From Paenibacillus brasilensis (GTDB lineage: Bacteria > Bacillota > Bacilli > Paenibacillales > Paenibacillaceae): a DNA stretch of 64,000 bases. Shown piece by piece: positions 18,099-26,985 of the stretch; the first letter of the stretch is position 1; every line of letters starts with the position of its first letter. Below the pieces are notes generated by a model that was not told where the DNA came from, did not search any database, and saw only the letters and a list, made by a program, of their open reading frames with translations. The translations under genes and the position numbers were made by a program. Location: NCBI RefSeq assembly GCF_009363115.1, contig NZ_CP045298.1, forward strand, positions 5,391,501 to 5,455,500, given 5' to 3'.

Positions 18099-18995
18099 TC
18101 ATGCACGCCAATGTGCTACATGCTGCTCTACGATCTGTAAAAATTCGCTGAGAGCCGGGGATTTCCACTTTTTCGTGTGATAAGCGACCTGGGTAGCCAC
18201 CTGTTGCTCACTGTCATCCCACGCCAAGCGTGCCATTTTACCTTCACGCAGCTCATTTTGTACCGTAACGAGCGGAAGCAGCGCAATCCCCAAGCCTGCC
18301 ATGACACACTGCTTGATGGCTTCAATGCTCCAAAACTCCAGACTCGGATCCGCAAAAATACCGTGTCTATTCAAATACTGCTCAAAAAGAATACGGTACG
18401 TACAGCCAGACTCCGTATGTAAAATGGTTTCATCCTTCAAATCGCCAGGCTCTACCCTTGTATAAGTAGCCAGCGAATGCTTAAGTGGCGCGACCAATGC
18501 CATCGGCTCGTGGATGAGGGTAGTTACATGCAGCTCCCTGTCCTCCGTCTCAGGCTGAAGCAAAAAAGCCAAATCCAGCTCGCCGGAGCGGACCATGTCG
18601 CGTAATTCCCAGCATTCGCCGGGTTTAAGTACGATTTTAACCCTCGAATATCTCTCCCTGTACTCACGAATCAGGCCCGGTAACCGAAAAGCAGCCAGCG
18701 ACTCTGGCGCTCCGATTTTCAGCGTGCCCGTTAGCTCCGTTTCTGAACAAAGCGCATCCTTGGCCATGGCATGCATCTTGGAAATCTCCTGCGCATAGGG
18801 CAACAGACGCCGTCCAGCATCCGTCAGCATGATTTTCTTGCCAATACGGTCAAACAGTGGCGTACCCAGCTCGGTTTCCAGCGTTTGGATTTGAGCAGTG
18901 ATACTTGACTGTGCATAATCCAATATACGCGCCGCTCGTGTAAAACTGCCGGCTTCAACTACATTTAAAAACGTAAACAAATGGCGCGATTCCAT
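18099..18995 (-). CDS. LysR-family transcriptional regulator
   Basis: A 298-residue LysR-type regulator. The N-terminal winged helix-turn-helix (residues 1-60) shows MESRHLFTFLNVVEAGSFT, ARILDYAQSSITAQIQTLE and LGTPLFDRIGKKIMLT. The remainder is the periplasmic-binding-protein-like effector domain. The ATG at 18995 has AAGGAG 6 nt upstream; an open frame extends to 19253 but crosses the divergent promoter, so the shorter start is right. It is divergent from the YjeH-like exporter gene at 19112, which it probably controls together with itself. The inducer is unknown. Confidence 0.9.
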   Translation of the reverse strand: MESRHLFTFLNVVEAGSFTRAARILDYAQSSITAQIQTLETELGTPLFDRIGKKIMLTDAGRRLLPYAQEISKMHAMAKDALCSETELTGTLKIGAPESLAAFRLPGLIREYRERYSRVKIVLKPGECWELRDMVRSGELDLAFLLQPETEDRELHVTTLIHEPMALVAPLKHSLATYTRVEPGDLKDETILHTESGCTYRILFEQYLNRHGIFADPSLEFWSIEAIKQCVMAGLGIALLPLVTVQNELREGKMARLAWDDSEQQVATQVAYHTKKWKSPALSEFLQIVEQHVAHWRA

Positions 18996-19014
18996 AATCC
19001 GCTCCTTCAATCGA

Positions 19015-19060
19015 TTTTTCCGATGCAATCTATCATTATATTCCGTTTTTCCGATAGATT
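19015..19060. promoter_or_regulatory. Likely LysR operator in the divergent intergenic region
   Basis: AATCTATC (19027-19034) and GATAGATT (19053-19060) form an inverted repeat separated by 18 nt. The decamer TTTTTCCGAT is repeated directly at 19015-19024 and 19046-19055. The repeats lie between the LysR gene and the exporter gene, where LysR proteins normally bind. Confidence 0.55.
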
Positions 19061-19111
19061 GATTATCTGATAAGCTGAAGGAAATGACAAGAGAAAGAAG
19101 GATTTTTTTGC

Positions 19112-20425
19112 ATGTCAAATGAACACAAACTGCAATCCACCATTGGTCTTCCGCAGGCCATTGCGCTCTATATCGGAGCTGTGCTGGGTTCGGGGATATT
19201 GATTGTACCCGGTCTTGCCGCCCAAATGGCGGGGCCGGCATCACTGCTGGCATGGGGCTTTATGACCCTGCTCATCCTGCCTATGGCACTGTCTATGGGT
19301 CTTCTATCCGCCAAATTCCCGAATGCAGGAGGGGTATCGCATTTTGTCACGCTGGCCTTTTCACCACGTGCCGGTGCCTATATTGGATGGTTTTTTCTCA
19401 TGTCCGTTCCGATTGGGGCACCAGTTGCCGCGCTCACCGGAGCTGGCTATATGACCGCTGCCATGGGCTGGGGAGAGGAAAGCCGCATTTTGCTGGCCAC
19501 TGCCATGCTGACTGTGGGGCTGGTGATCAACTGGATCGGCATGAAGGTCGCCGGACGCATTCAGATTGCTGTCGTCATTGCTATCGTAGCTGTCCTGATA
19601 TTCGCCATTGCCGCAGCACTTCCACAAATGAAAACCGTACACTTCATACCCTTCGCTCCTCATGGCTGGCTCCCTGTCGGTCAGGCGGCCGCGATTTTGT
19701 TCTGGTGCTTCATCGGCTGGGAGGCCGTCTCCCATATGTCAGAGGAATTCGCCAATCCCCAGCGGGCCGCTGTTAAAGGTGTAACCATTGCAGCCGTTAT
19801 CGTCGGGCTGTTTTATTTTCTGACCGCACTGGCTACAGTCGGGACACAAAGCTATCTTGCCGGAGGCTCAGATGCTTCCCTTGTATGGGTGATCAGCCGG
19901 GCTATCGGTCCATGGGGCGCGGTAATCGCGGGCTTGACAGGTATCTTTATTTGTACGGCTACTATTATCGCTTATGCTGGTGCCGCATCACGCGTTGCGT
20001 TTGCTTTATCCCGGCAAGGACACGCCTTCCGCTGGATGGGCATGTTATCCCGACGTTTCCATACCCCTATCGGGGGCATCGCTTTTCTTACCGTTTGCTT
20101 CGTGATCATTATGTCACTGTACAGTAGTGGCGCCATTTCACTTACCAGCCTCATCCAGTTCCCGAATGCTACCTTCATTCTGACCTACCTAGGTGGCTGT
20201 GCAGCGGGAATTAAGCTTCTACGGGGCAGTCGCTGGGGTGTCGCCATCAGCTCAGTGTCATTCATCTCAACAGCGGTTGTTTTTCCCTTTGTCGGGTGGG
20301 CCATGCTGTACCCTTGCCTGATCAGCATGGCCTTATGGATCACAGGACGTATTCGGCGCAAACGCACCCTGTCGATTACAGCCTCTGCCATTACTGAACA
20401 AGAAAAGGCCACTGTCCATCATTAG
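19112..20425 (+). CDS. APC-family amino acid permease, YjeH-like exporter
   Basis: A 437-residue multi-spanning APC transporter with about 12 hydrophobic segments. The first helix has the APC unwound motif GAVLGSGILIVPG, followed by FPNAGGVSHFV and FWCFIGWEAVSHMSEEF. This pattern resembles E. coli YjeH, which exports methionine and branched-chain amino acids. The ATG at 19112 has GAAAGAAGGA upstream. It is divergent from a LysR gene, the usual setup for a substrate-induced exporter. Direction of transport and substrate are inferred from the family only. Confidence 0.82.
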   Translation: MSNEHKLQSTIGLPQAIALYIGAVLGSGILIVPGLAAQMAGPASLLAWGFMTLLILPMALSMGLLSAKFPNAGGVSHFVTLAFSPRAGAYIGWFFLMSVPIGAPVAALTGAGYMTAAMGWGEESRILLATAMLTVGLVINWIGMKVAGRIQIAVVIAIVAVLIFAIAAALPQMKTVHFIPFAPHGWLPVGQAAAILFWCFIGWEAVSHMSEEFANPQRAAVKGVTIAAVIVGLFYFLTALATVGTQSYLAGGSDASLVWVISRAIGPWGAVIAGLTGIFICTATIIAYAGAASRVAFALSRQGHAFRWMGMLSRRFHTPIGGIAFLTVCFVIIMSLYSSGAISLTSLIQFPNATFILTYLGGCAAGIKLLRGSRWGVAISSVSFISTAVVFPFVGWAMLYPCLISMALWITGRIRRKRTLSITASAITEQEKATVHH

Positions 20426-20447
20426 ACAGTAGCCGTTCAAGGCCTTT
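20404..20447. terminator. Bidirectional terminator between convergent genes
   Basis: AAAGGCC (20404-20410) pairs with GGCCTTT (20441-20447), enclosing ACTGTC/GACAGT (20411-20416, 20425-20430). It overlaps the stop of the exporter gene and lies just before the end of the oppositely oriented FUSC-type gene. T-runs are short on both sides. Confidence 0.6.
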
Positions 20448-20450
20448 ACT

Positions 20451-21407
20451 CTAATTTTTCACCGGAGTAGGGGCCTTGTCCTTTTTGGCGATTTTCAAAT
20501 ACTGATCCAGCTCATGCGTGAGCTGCAATAGTGCCGAACGAATCTCGAACTCCTCCCGTGTCGCGGGAAGCTCCATTTCTTTAAATTCCCCACGAACCTG
20601 TTGCAGCAGCTTCTCAGTCTGCCCCGTATAATGACCGGCCAAAACGTCATGGCTAAGCTGGTCGAACAGCTCGGCCAAAAGCTTGGCCTGCGGCATGTGC
20701 TGATACATTTGCGCGATCAGCTGCATCATGTTCTGAATCGAATCCAGCTGCTCCCTGCGCATATAAAAATACACATTCCAGCCCTCTTGGGGACGAAGCA
20801 TCTGATTTTCCAATGAACGCCCCGCCTCAGTTACCCCTTTGGCGATGACGCTGTTCGCTTCAATAACTTCCTTGCCATCCCATATGTATGCCGGATTGCG
20901 CAGCGTATTGGCCATATTTGTGAATATCACGGAAAACTTCCGATCAACCTCCTGCCGAATTTGCTGCATCGTGTTATCTGAACGCGGCATATAGGCCAAA
21001 TTGACGACCATGGCTGAGCCCAGTCCTATTACCAGCAAGGCCAGTTGGGTCAGAAGCACCTCCATATCAATCACACCGCCGCTGAATACACGGAAAACGA
21101 CAACTGATCCCGTGACAATACCTTCCTTAAAACCTACTCGTACAATGACCGGGAACGCCGTCAAAATATATAATGCCAGAACCCAATCATGGAATCCGAA
21201 AACAACAAATAAAACACAAGCAAAAAGAAGCCCCACAACGGATGCAAAAAATCTCGCCGAAATGGTACGGAGGCTTCTCTTGCGTGTGACATCCACCCCC
21301 AAAATAGCCAAAAGACCTGCCGATGTAGCTCCATGAATGCCAAAACCATCCGCAATGAGTACTGCCATTAATGCGGCAATAGCCGTTTTAATTGTACGAA
21401 AGCCCAT
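20451..21407 (-). CDS. Aromatic acid exporter family protein (FUSC type, YgaE-like)
   Basis: A 318-residue membrane protein. The N-terminal half has about six hydrophobic segments starting MGFRTIKTAIAALMAVLIAD, with the landmarks TSAGLLAILGVDVTRKRSL and FKEGIVTGSVVV, typical of the Gram-positive aromatic acid exporter family (ArAE_1). The cytoplasmic C-terminal half is helical with charged residues (MRREQLDSIQNMMQLI). The substrate is unknown. The ATG at 21407 follows AGAGAGGA at about 11 nt. It stands as a single gene convergent with the YjeH-like gene. Confidence 0.85.
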   Translation of the reverse strand: MGFRTIKTAIAALMAVLIADGFGIHGATSAGLLAILGVDVTRKRSLRTISARFFASVVGLLFACVLFVVFGFHDWVLALYILTAFPVIVRVGFKEGIVTGSVVVFRVFSGGVIDMEVLLTQLALLVIGLGSAMVVNLAYMPRSDNTMQQIRQEVDRKFSVIFTNMANTLRNPAYIWDGKEVIEANSVIAKGVTEAGRSLENQMLRPQEGWNVYFYMRREQLDSIQNMMQLIAQMYQHMPQAKLLAELFDQLSHDVLAGHYTGQTEKLLQQVRGEFKEMELPATREEFEIRSALLQLTHELDQYLKIAKKDKAPTPVKN

Positions 21408-21516
21408 GAAAAAATTCTGTCCTCTCTAGTTGAAATCTGTTTTCATAAAATTTTAGTATTTTCATTTTCATGGTACTTTATTTTCACGTTTTACACAAAT
21501 GTTCAGAAATTTTATT

Positions 21517-22353
21517 TTACCGGTGAGGACGACCGGACAACAGACGATGCTCCACATATACAACCGCCTGATACATCAGTGTAGCTACGATGGCAATGAT
21601 CAGTAGACTGGACATCACGAGCGTAAAATTGAATACCTGAAAACCATAAATGATCAAATAGCCCAGCCCGTTTTTGGCGACCAGAAATTCACCAACAATC
21701 ACACCAACCCATGCCATACCGACATTCACTTTCAGCGTAGAGACGATAGCGGGGAAGGATGCAGGTAAAATCACCTTTTGGAACGTATCGCGCCGCGATC
21801 CCCCAAACGTACGAACGACTTTGATCAAATTCGAATCGACTTCCTGAAAGCTGTTATACACGACCAAGGTTGTAATTATGACGGTAATGGAAAGAGTCGT
21901 CATGAGGATCGCCGTAAATCCCGCCCCAAACATGACGATAAAAATCGGTCCCAGCGCCACCTTGGGCATACTATTGAACACAACCATATAGGGGTCCAGT
22001 ACCTTTGACAAAAAAGGTGACCACCAAATAAGCACAGCCAGCAGTGTGCCTAACAGCGTTCCGAGTAAAAAACCTGCCATGGTCTCTCCCACCGTAACAC
22101 CGACATGCCCCCATAGTTCACCGCTGACCGCATCCTTGCCAATCTGAGAGAAGATTTTGCTTGGGTAGCTGAACAACAGTACATCAATCCACTTCATCCG
22201 GCCCGCGATTTCCCATAGTACAAATAAAAACAATAAAATAGCTGTCTGTACACCTGTCACCAGTCGCCGCTGCGAACGTCTGCCACGCCGATACTCATGA
22301 TGCAGTTCTTGAATCCAGCGCCGCTCATCAAGCCGATCCGCTTCATCCCTCAT
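21517..22353 (-). CDS. ABC transporter permease (SsuC/NMT1-system type)
   Basis: A 278-residue permease with a basic cytoplasmic N-terminus and about six transmembrane helices. The inner-membrane coupling (EAA) loop appears as VVRTFGGSRRDTFQKVILPASFP near residues 180-204. It belongs to the nitrate/sulfonate/thiamine-precursor group of uptake permeases (TauC, SsuC). Last gene of a three-gene operon, 8 bp after the ATPase gene, with AAGGAG before its ATG. Solute identity cannot be read from sequence. Confidence 0.87.
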   Translation of the reverse strand: MRDEADRLDERRWIQELHHEYRRGRRSQRRLVTGVQTAILLFLFVLWEIAGRMKWIDVLLFSYPSKIFSQIGKDAVSGELWGHVGVTVGETMAGFLLGTLLGTLLAVLIWWSPFLSKVLDPYMVVFNSMPKVALGPIFIVMFGAGFTAILMTTLSITVIITTLVVYNSFQEVDSNLIKVVRTFGGSRRDTFQKVILPASFPAIVSTLKVNVGMAWVGVIVGEFLVAKNGLGYLIIYGFQVFNFTLVMSSLLIIAIVATLMYQAVVYVEHRLLSGRPHR

Positions 22354-22361
22354 GGTTTAAC

Positions 22362-23174
22362 TCACTCCTTTGCTCCCGAAGCCTCCAGTTCACCCCATAT
22401 TTCATGAAAAAGCTCATTAAAGCCCGGCTGCTCGCGTGCATAAAAAGGTTGAGCTTCTCGAATGGATTGCGGAATTTCGAAAGTACGCCGAATGTGGCCT
22501 GGGTTGCGGCCCAGCACAATAATTCGGTCGCTGACCGCAATCGCCTCAGCCAAATCGTGTGTAACCAAAATAGCCGTCTTTCTCCGCTCACGCAAGGTTT
22601 CGGCAATCAGGTCTTCCAGCTCCAGCTTGGTCTGATAATCCAACGCAGAAAACGGCTCATCCAGCAGCAGGAGTCCTGGATTGGTCGCCAGCGTTCTCAC
22701 CAGCGCCACACGCTGACGCATTCCTCCAGACAGCTGAGACGGATGCAGATGCTCCTTACCTTCCAGGCCCATGCTCTTCAGCAGCAGCTGTGTCCGCTCG
22801 CGCGAAGCCTCATCAACCCTCTTGCCCAGCTCCAAACCCAACAAGGCGTTATCCATAATCGTCCGCCACGGAAACAGATAGTCCTGCTGCAGCATATAGC
22901 CGACCTCTTGGCTCGGGCCGCTTACCGGCTGTCCTTGCAGCAGCACCTGGCCTGCTGCTGGACGAAGCAGCCCGGCGATCATGGACAGAATCGTCGTTTT
23001 GCCACAACCGCTCGGACCGACCAAACTGACGAACTCCCCTGTCGCTACGGAAAAATCGATATGCTCAACCGCCAGCGAAGCTTCTCGATCCGTTACATAC
23101 ACATGTGTTACTTGCTCCAGCCTCACCATCGGAATTGTTACACTCGAAGGAGGAGTACTTCGGTCCCCGATCAT
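22362..23174 (-). CDS. ABC transporter ATP-binding protein (SsuB/TauB type)
   Basis: A 270-residue importer ATPase. Walker A GPSGCGKTT is near residue 54, the Q-loop lies around LQQDYLFPWRTI, the signature is LSGGMRQRVALVR and the Walker B is LLLLDEPFSALD, followed by the H-loop VTHDLAEAI. It pairs with the permease downstream and the lipoprotein upstream; its start overlaps the stop of the lipoprotein gene (ATGA). Family members energise uptake of sulfonates, taurine, nitrate or pyrimidine precursors. Confidence 0.92.
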   Translation of the reverse strand: MIGDRSTPPSSVTIPMVRLEQVTHVYVTDREASLAVEHIDFSVATGEFVSLVGPSGCGKTTILSMIAGLLRPAAGQVLLQGQPVSGPSQEVGYMLQQDYLFPWRTIMDNALLGLELGKRVDEASRERTQLLLKSMGLEGKEHLHPSQLSGGMRQRVALVRTLATNPGLLLLDEPFSALDYQTKLELEDLIAETLRERRKTAILVTHDLAEAIAVSDRIIVLGRNPGHIRRTFEIPQSIREAQPFYAREQPGFNELFHEIWGELEASGAKE

Positions 23175-24244
23175 GGCGAACCTCCAGTGTCGGCATCTGC
23201 ATCCGCAGCTTCGGTCGTGCTCACTTTCGCAGACGAACCGTTGTTTTCAATTGCCTGCCGTGCAAAGCTCGAATTCACCAGCTTATCGAGTGCAACGGGA
23301 CTTTTCAACTCTCCCGCCGAGGCCATGACATCCTGTAGATTCTTCCATTCCTTTTCCTCAATGATTGGGTTCAAAGCATAGGTACCTTGTTCCTTGTAAC
23401 GCTTGATACTGCTCGTCAGAACCGCCAATTCTGTATCCTTGAAATAGGGGGTAATCGCCTCGGCAATCTGTCCAGGTGAATGTGTAGCAATCCACTGCTG
23501 TGCCCGGTATACAGCGTTTGTAAATTTTTGCGCGGTCTCGGCATTTGTGTTCAGATAGCTTTGTTTAGCCATATATACCGTATACGGCAGTTCACCACTC
23601 TCCACACCGATAGAGGCAACTACCCGCCCACGGCCTTCCTTTTCAAAAATAGATGCCTGTGGCTCAAACAACTGCACATAATCCCCTGTACCAGAGCCAA
23701 ATGCAGTAGCCACGTTGGCAAAATCAATATTTTGAATCAGCTTCAGATCCTGATGAGGATCAATGCCGTGCTTGCGCAGCGTAAATTCCAGCGACATTTG
23801 TGGCATTCCGCCCTTGCGTTGCCCCAGAAAATTTTGTTTTCTCAGCTTTTCCCAGTTAAAGCTACCCTGCGTTTGACGAGCAAACAAAAACGTCCCGTCC
23901 TTCTGTGTCAGTTGGGCAAAGTTAATAACGGGGTCCTCTGCCCCTTGCTGATACACATAAATGGATGTTTCCGCGCCGATCAGCGCGATATCGGCCTGAT
24001 TGGACAGCAGCGCCGTCATCGCCTTATCCCCACCTGGAATGGTCGCTAATTGGACATCCAGTCCCTCCTGAGCAAACATCCCCTGACTCAAGGCTACATA
24101 CTGCGGCGCATAAAAGACCGTGCGGGCTACCTCACCCAGTCTAATCTCAATCGTCTGCTCCCCCTTGGGTGCGCACCCGCTGAGCAGCAGCAATCCGAGC
24201 AGTGCCGCAGCCACCACAGCTTTGCAACGAGCGCCGGTTTTCAT
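23171..24244 (-). CDS. ABC transporter substrate-binding lipoprotein (SsuA/NMT1-like)
   Basis: A 357-residue lipoprotein. The signal peptide ends in LLLSGCAP, so the lipidated Cys is about residue 23. The mature domain starts IEIRLGEVARTVFYAPQYVALSQG, typical of SsuA/TauA/NMT1-type binding proteins, with GGDKAMTALLSNQADIALIG. The C-terminal 30 residues are a Ser/Ala/Asp-rich tail. The ATG at 24244 with GGGGAGGG 7 nt upstream is used; the frame extends to 24421 into the neighbouring terminator and is not translated from there. First gene of the uptake operon. No riboswitch was recognised upstream. Confidence 0.9.
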   Translation of the reverse strand: MKTGARCKAVVAAALLGLLLLSGCAPKGEQTIEIRLGEVARTVFYAPQYVALSQGMFAQEGLDVQLATIPGGDKAMTALLSNQADIALIGAETSIYVYQQGAEDPVINFAQLTQKDGTFLFARQTQGSFNWEKLRKQNFLGQRKGGMPQMSLEFTLRKHGIDPHQDLKLIQNIDFANVATAFGSGTGDYVQLFEPQASIFEKEGRGRVVASIGVESGELPYTVYMAKQSYLNTNAETAQKFTNAVYRAQQWIATHSPGQIAEAITPYFKDTELAVLTSSIKRYKEQGTYALNPIIEEKEWKNLQDVMASAGELKSPVALDKLVNSSFARQAIENNGSSAKVSTTEAADADADTGGSP

Positions 24245-24320
24245 CCTTGTTCCCTCCCCACCTTTTACATCGTTGATTTCATATATTGTTATGCAACTGT
24301 CTATATAATGGTTAATCGCA

Positions 24321-24354
24321 TACAAAAACCCCGCGTTCGCCCAGGAACACGGGG
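24321..24354 (-). terminator. Rho-independent terminator after the M32 carboxypeptidase gene
   Basis: On the minus strand CCCCGTGTTC and GAACGCGGGG form a 10-bp stem with one mismatch and a 6-nt loop, followed by TTTTTG. Confidence 0.88.
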
Positions 24355-24374
24355 TAGATGCATATCGGATCACA

Positions 24375-25895
24375 TTAGAGCTCGTATATGGATGTATATT
24401 TTTCTTCCAGATAGTCGGCAAGATAATCCGGGTTCAGATCCTCACCCGTAATGGCTACGATCAGCTCAGACGGCGTCCGGCTCTTGCCATAACGGTATAT
24501 CCGTTCGGTCAGCCATTGCTTGATCGGCTCAAGCTCTCCAGCAGCAACCAGTTCATCCAGGTTTGGCAGTTCCTTACGCAACGTCGCCAAAATTTGCGCC
24601 GCATACATATTGCCAAGCGAGTAAGAGGCAAAATAGCCGAAATCACCGCCGGACCAATGAACGTCCTGAAGTACGCCCAGCCCGTCATTGGGTGGGAGAA
24701 GCCCCAGATACTCCTTATATTTCGCATTCCACACCTCTGGAAGGCGCTTCACATCCAGCTTTTCATTAAACAACATCTTTTCAATTTCATAGCGGATAAT
24801 GATATGTAAATTATATGTCAGCTCATCCGCTTCAATCCGAATTAATGAATTTTCCACACGGTTAACGGCCCGGTAGAATTGCTCTGCCGTAACCTTCGCC
24901 AAGCGATCAGGAAAATGCTTTTGCAAGTCTTCGTAATATCGATCCCAGAAAGCGCGACTGCGTCCGATTTTATTTTCCCACAACCGGGACTGGGATTCAT
25001 GAATCCCCATGGAGGTTCCTCCGGACAGAAGCGAGCCTGCCAGCTCAGGGGCAATATTTTGCTCATACAGCGCATGACCGCCTTCATGCAATGAGCTAAA
25101 GATAGCACTGGTCACATCATCTTGCAGATAATGTGTTGTTATGCGTACATCACCCGGGTTTAATCCTGTTGCAAAAGGATGTACACTTTCATCCAAACGA
25201 CCTGCGTCAAAATCATAACCCATCTGCCCCAAAATAAACAGGCTGAACTTCTCTTGCTGCTTGACATCAAACACACCGTCCAGAAAGCTCTTATCTGGCT
25301 GGTTGGGTGAAGCCTGGATTTTGGACAATAGCGGTACAAGACGCTTTTTAAGCCGATCAAACACGGCATCCAGCTTCTCTACTGTCATATCCGGCTCATA
25401 TTGATCCAAGAGCGTATCATATTCCGTGTCCTTGATTCCCCAGTAACCGATGAATTCACGCTTCATATCAACGATTTTCGACAGATACGGTTCGAATCCG
25501 GCAAAATCGCTATGTTCCTTGGCTTCCTCCCATTTGCTCTCTGCCTGCGCAGCAAGAATGCTGTATTCCCGGTAACGGTCTGCCGGAACTGAACGATTCA
25601 GATCATAATTTTTACGGCATTCCTCTACCAATCTGCGATCATTGTCCTCCAATTGCTCCAGCTTGTCCTCTGCGGCAAAAAATTGCAGCAATTGTCCCAT
25701 TTCATCCGAAATCATCAGCTTGAACATTTCAGTGGACAGCATACCCAGCGTTTCCGAACGAATGTCAACACCTTTACGTGGAGCACCTGTGCGCAAATCC
25801 CAGTGCAGCAGCCCTACAGCCTCGCCATAACTACTGATTTTGTGGGAAAGCTCCTTTAATGCCGTCAATTGATCCAACGTCTGTTGCTCCATCAT
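24375..25895 (-). CDS. Carboxypeptidase M32 (thermostable carboxypeptidase Taq family)
   Basis: A 506-residue zinc metallocarboxypeptidase of family M32, helical and cytoplasmic. The zinc motif HEGGHALYEQ is near residue 265, followed by GIHESQSRLWENKIGRS, where the third ligand Glu lies. Other conserved segments are LLHWDLRTGAPRKG near the N-terminus and DVHWSGGDFGYFASYSLGNM near residue 412. The first of two adjacent ATGs (25895) is preferred, with GAGGTGA at suitable spacing. It removes C-terminal residues from peptides, probably for peptide turnover. Confidence 0.94.
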   Translation of the reverse strand: MMEQQTLDQLTALKELSHKISSYGEAVGLLHWDLRTGAPRKGVDIRSETLGMLSTEMFKLMISDEMGQLLQFFAAEDKLEQLEDNDRRLVEECRKNYDLNRSVPADRYREYSILAAQAESKWEEAKEHSDFAGFEPYLSKIVDMKREFIGYWGIKDTEYDTLLDQYEPDMTVEKLDAVFDRLKKRLVPLLSKIQASPNQPDKSFLDGVFDVKQQEKFSLFILGQMGYDFDAGRLDESVHPFATGLNPGDVRITTHYLQDDVTSAIFSSLHEGGHALYEQNIAPELAGSLLSGGTSMGIHESQSRLWENKIGRSRAFWDRYYEDLQKHFPDRLAKVTAEQFYRAVNRVENSLIRIEADELTYNLHIIIRYEIEKMLFNEKLDVKRLPEVWNAKYKEYLGLLPPNDGLGVLQDVHWSGGDFGYFASYSLGNMYAAQILATLRKELPNLDELVAAGELEPIKQWLTERIYRYGKSRTPSELIVAITGEDLNPDYLADYLEEKYTSIYEL

Positions 25896-26048
25896 TGAGT
25901 CACCTCTTTAACTAAAAATGGATAAAACTTTAAAAAGCTTATACTTGATGATAATGATTTTAAAAAGTATAATCAACACACAACATGCACGACCAGCTTC
26001 TGGTACACACTTTAAAGACGCCAGCCAGTACATATAAATGAAGGAGTA

Positions 26049-26087
26049 AAGCCTGATTTACGGCCTGTGCGGACCGGAATTAGGCTT
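26049..26087 (+). other. Stem-loop in the leader upstream of the carbonic anhydrase gene
   Basis: AAGCCTGATTT (26049-26059) pairs with GGAATTAGGCTT (26076-26087) over about 11 bp including G-U pairs, with a second short GG/CC pairing inside. It lies about 60 nt before the carbonic anhydrase start. There is no T-run after it, so it is not a standard terminator; it could be a 5' UTR structure or an operator. The rest of 25896-26149 is AT-rich without recognised genes. Confidence 0.35.
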
Positions 26088-26149
26088 CTTCCATGCTGGT
26101 CTATCGTCAATCATGAACCAAAAATAAATTGTATACGGAGGGAACAACC

Positions 26150-26713
26150 GTGGATCACATCAAAGAGATTTTGGAGTACAACCGTGTTTTCGTAGAAAAC
26201 AAAGAATACGAGGCCTATCGTACGGGCAGGTTCCCTAACAAAAGAATGGTCATCATAACGTGTATGGATACTCGGCTCACCGAGCTGCTGCCCAAAGCTA
26301 TGAATCTGCGCAACGGCGATGTCAAAATTATCAAAAATGCGGGTGCAATCATCTCCCAGCCTTTTGGAAGTGTAATGCGCAGCGTACTGGTTGCCCTGTA
26401 TGAGCTTGAAGCGGACGAGGTTCTGGTTATAGGACACTATGAATGCGGTATGGCTGCGCTGAACGCTGACCATATGGTCAATGAAATGCTGGATCGCGGT
26501 ATTTCGCAAGAAGTGCTGAATACGCTGGAAAATTCGGGAATCAAGCTGAACAAATGGCTGAAAGGTTTTGACAATATTGAAGAAGGGGTCGGAAGTACTG
26601 TAAAGCTTATTAAAAACCATCCTCTTCTCCCACCCAATACACCTGTTCACGGAATGGTCATTCATCCGGACACTGGAGAATTAACGCTTGTCGTTGACGG
26701 TCATCAGCAGTAA
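26150..26713 (+). CDS. Beta-class carbonic anhydrase
   Basis: A 187-residue zinc enzyme interconverting CO2 and bicarbonate. It carries the beta-class zinc ligands in CMDTR (Cys-x-Asp-x-Arg) near residue 38 and HYECGM (His-x-x-Cys) about 53 residues later. IIKNAGAIISQPFGSVMRSV is the conserved active-site strand. It resembles the short YtiB type of Bacillales. The GTG at 26150 has GGAGGG 7 nt upstream and gives MDHIKEILEYN; the frame extends to 26129 only via an unsupported start. Monocistronic, ending in a very strong terminator. Confidence 0.92.
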   Translation: MDHIKEILEYNRVFVENKEYEAYRTGRFPNKRMVIITCMDTRLTELLPKAMNLRNGDVKIIKNAGAIISQPFGSVMRSVLVALYELEADEVLVIGHYECGMAALNADHMVNEMLDRGISQEVLNTLENSGIKLNKWLKGFDNIEEGVGSTVKLIKNHPLLPPNTPVHGMVIHPDTGELTLVVDGHQQ

Positions 26714-26764
26714 ACCTTCCCTCTAAAATGGGGTAACAGCAAAGCCAAGACTGAATGTTATCTA

Positions 26765-26807
26765 GGTAGTTTAAGATCGTATTTACGATCTTAAACTACC
26801 CTTTTTT
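26765..26807 (+). terminator. Rho-independent terminator after the carbonic anhydrase gene
   Basis: GGTAGTTTAAGATCGT (26765-26780), loop ATTT, then a perfect 16-bp complement (26785-26800) followed by CTTTTTT. One of the most regular terminators in the window. Confidence 0.93.
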
Positions 26808-26880
26808 ATAAAAAAAAGTATATATACGTGCCAAATGTTTGAGCTATTTGGAGCTGCCCTATGGACGGTCTGTGTGAAAG

Positions 26881-26910
26881 TTGTCAAACCATACAGTTTC
26901 AGTGTACACT
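26881..26910 (+). promoter_or_regulatory. Possible sigma-A promoter of the padR gene
   Basis: TTGTCA (26881-26886) and TACACT (26905-26910) are separated by 18 nt, about 75 bp before the PadR ATG. Only a moderate match to consensus. Nothing else was seen in 26808-26985. Confidence 0.4.
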
Positions 26911-26985
26911 TTTTATGAAGCAGCAGAATATCTGCCACACAGCTGTTACAACCATTACTATAATGGATGAAGGAGATAAGAATCG

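Noticed and set aside
19000..19253. Extended N-terminus of the LysR gene
   Set aside because: It would cross the divergent promoter and the start of the exporter gene; the ATG at 18995 has an AAGGAG and the right N-terminus.
24245..24320. Possible thiamine or SAM riboswitch before the ABC uptake operon
   Set aside because: The leader is too short and no conserved aptamer motif was seen.
24245..24421. Extended N-terminus of the substrate-binding lipoprotein
   Set aside because: It runs through the neighbouring terminator and would place residues before the signal peptide.
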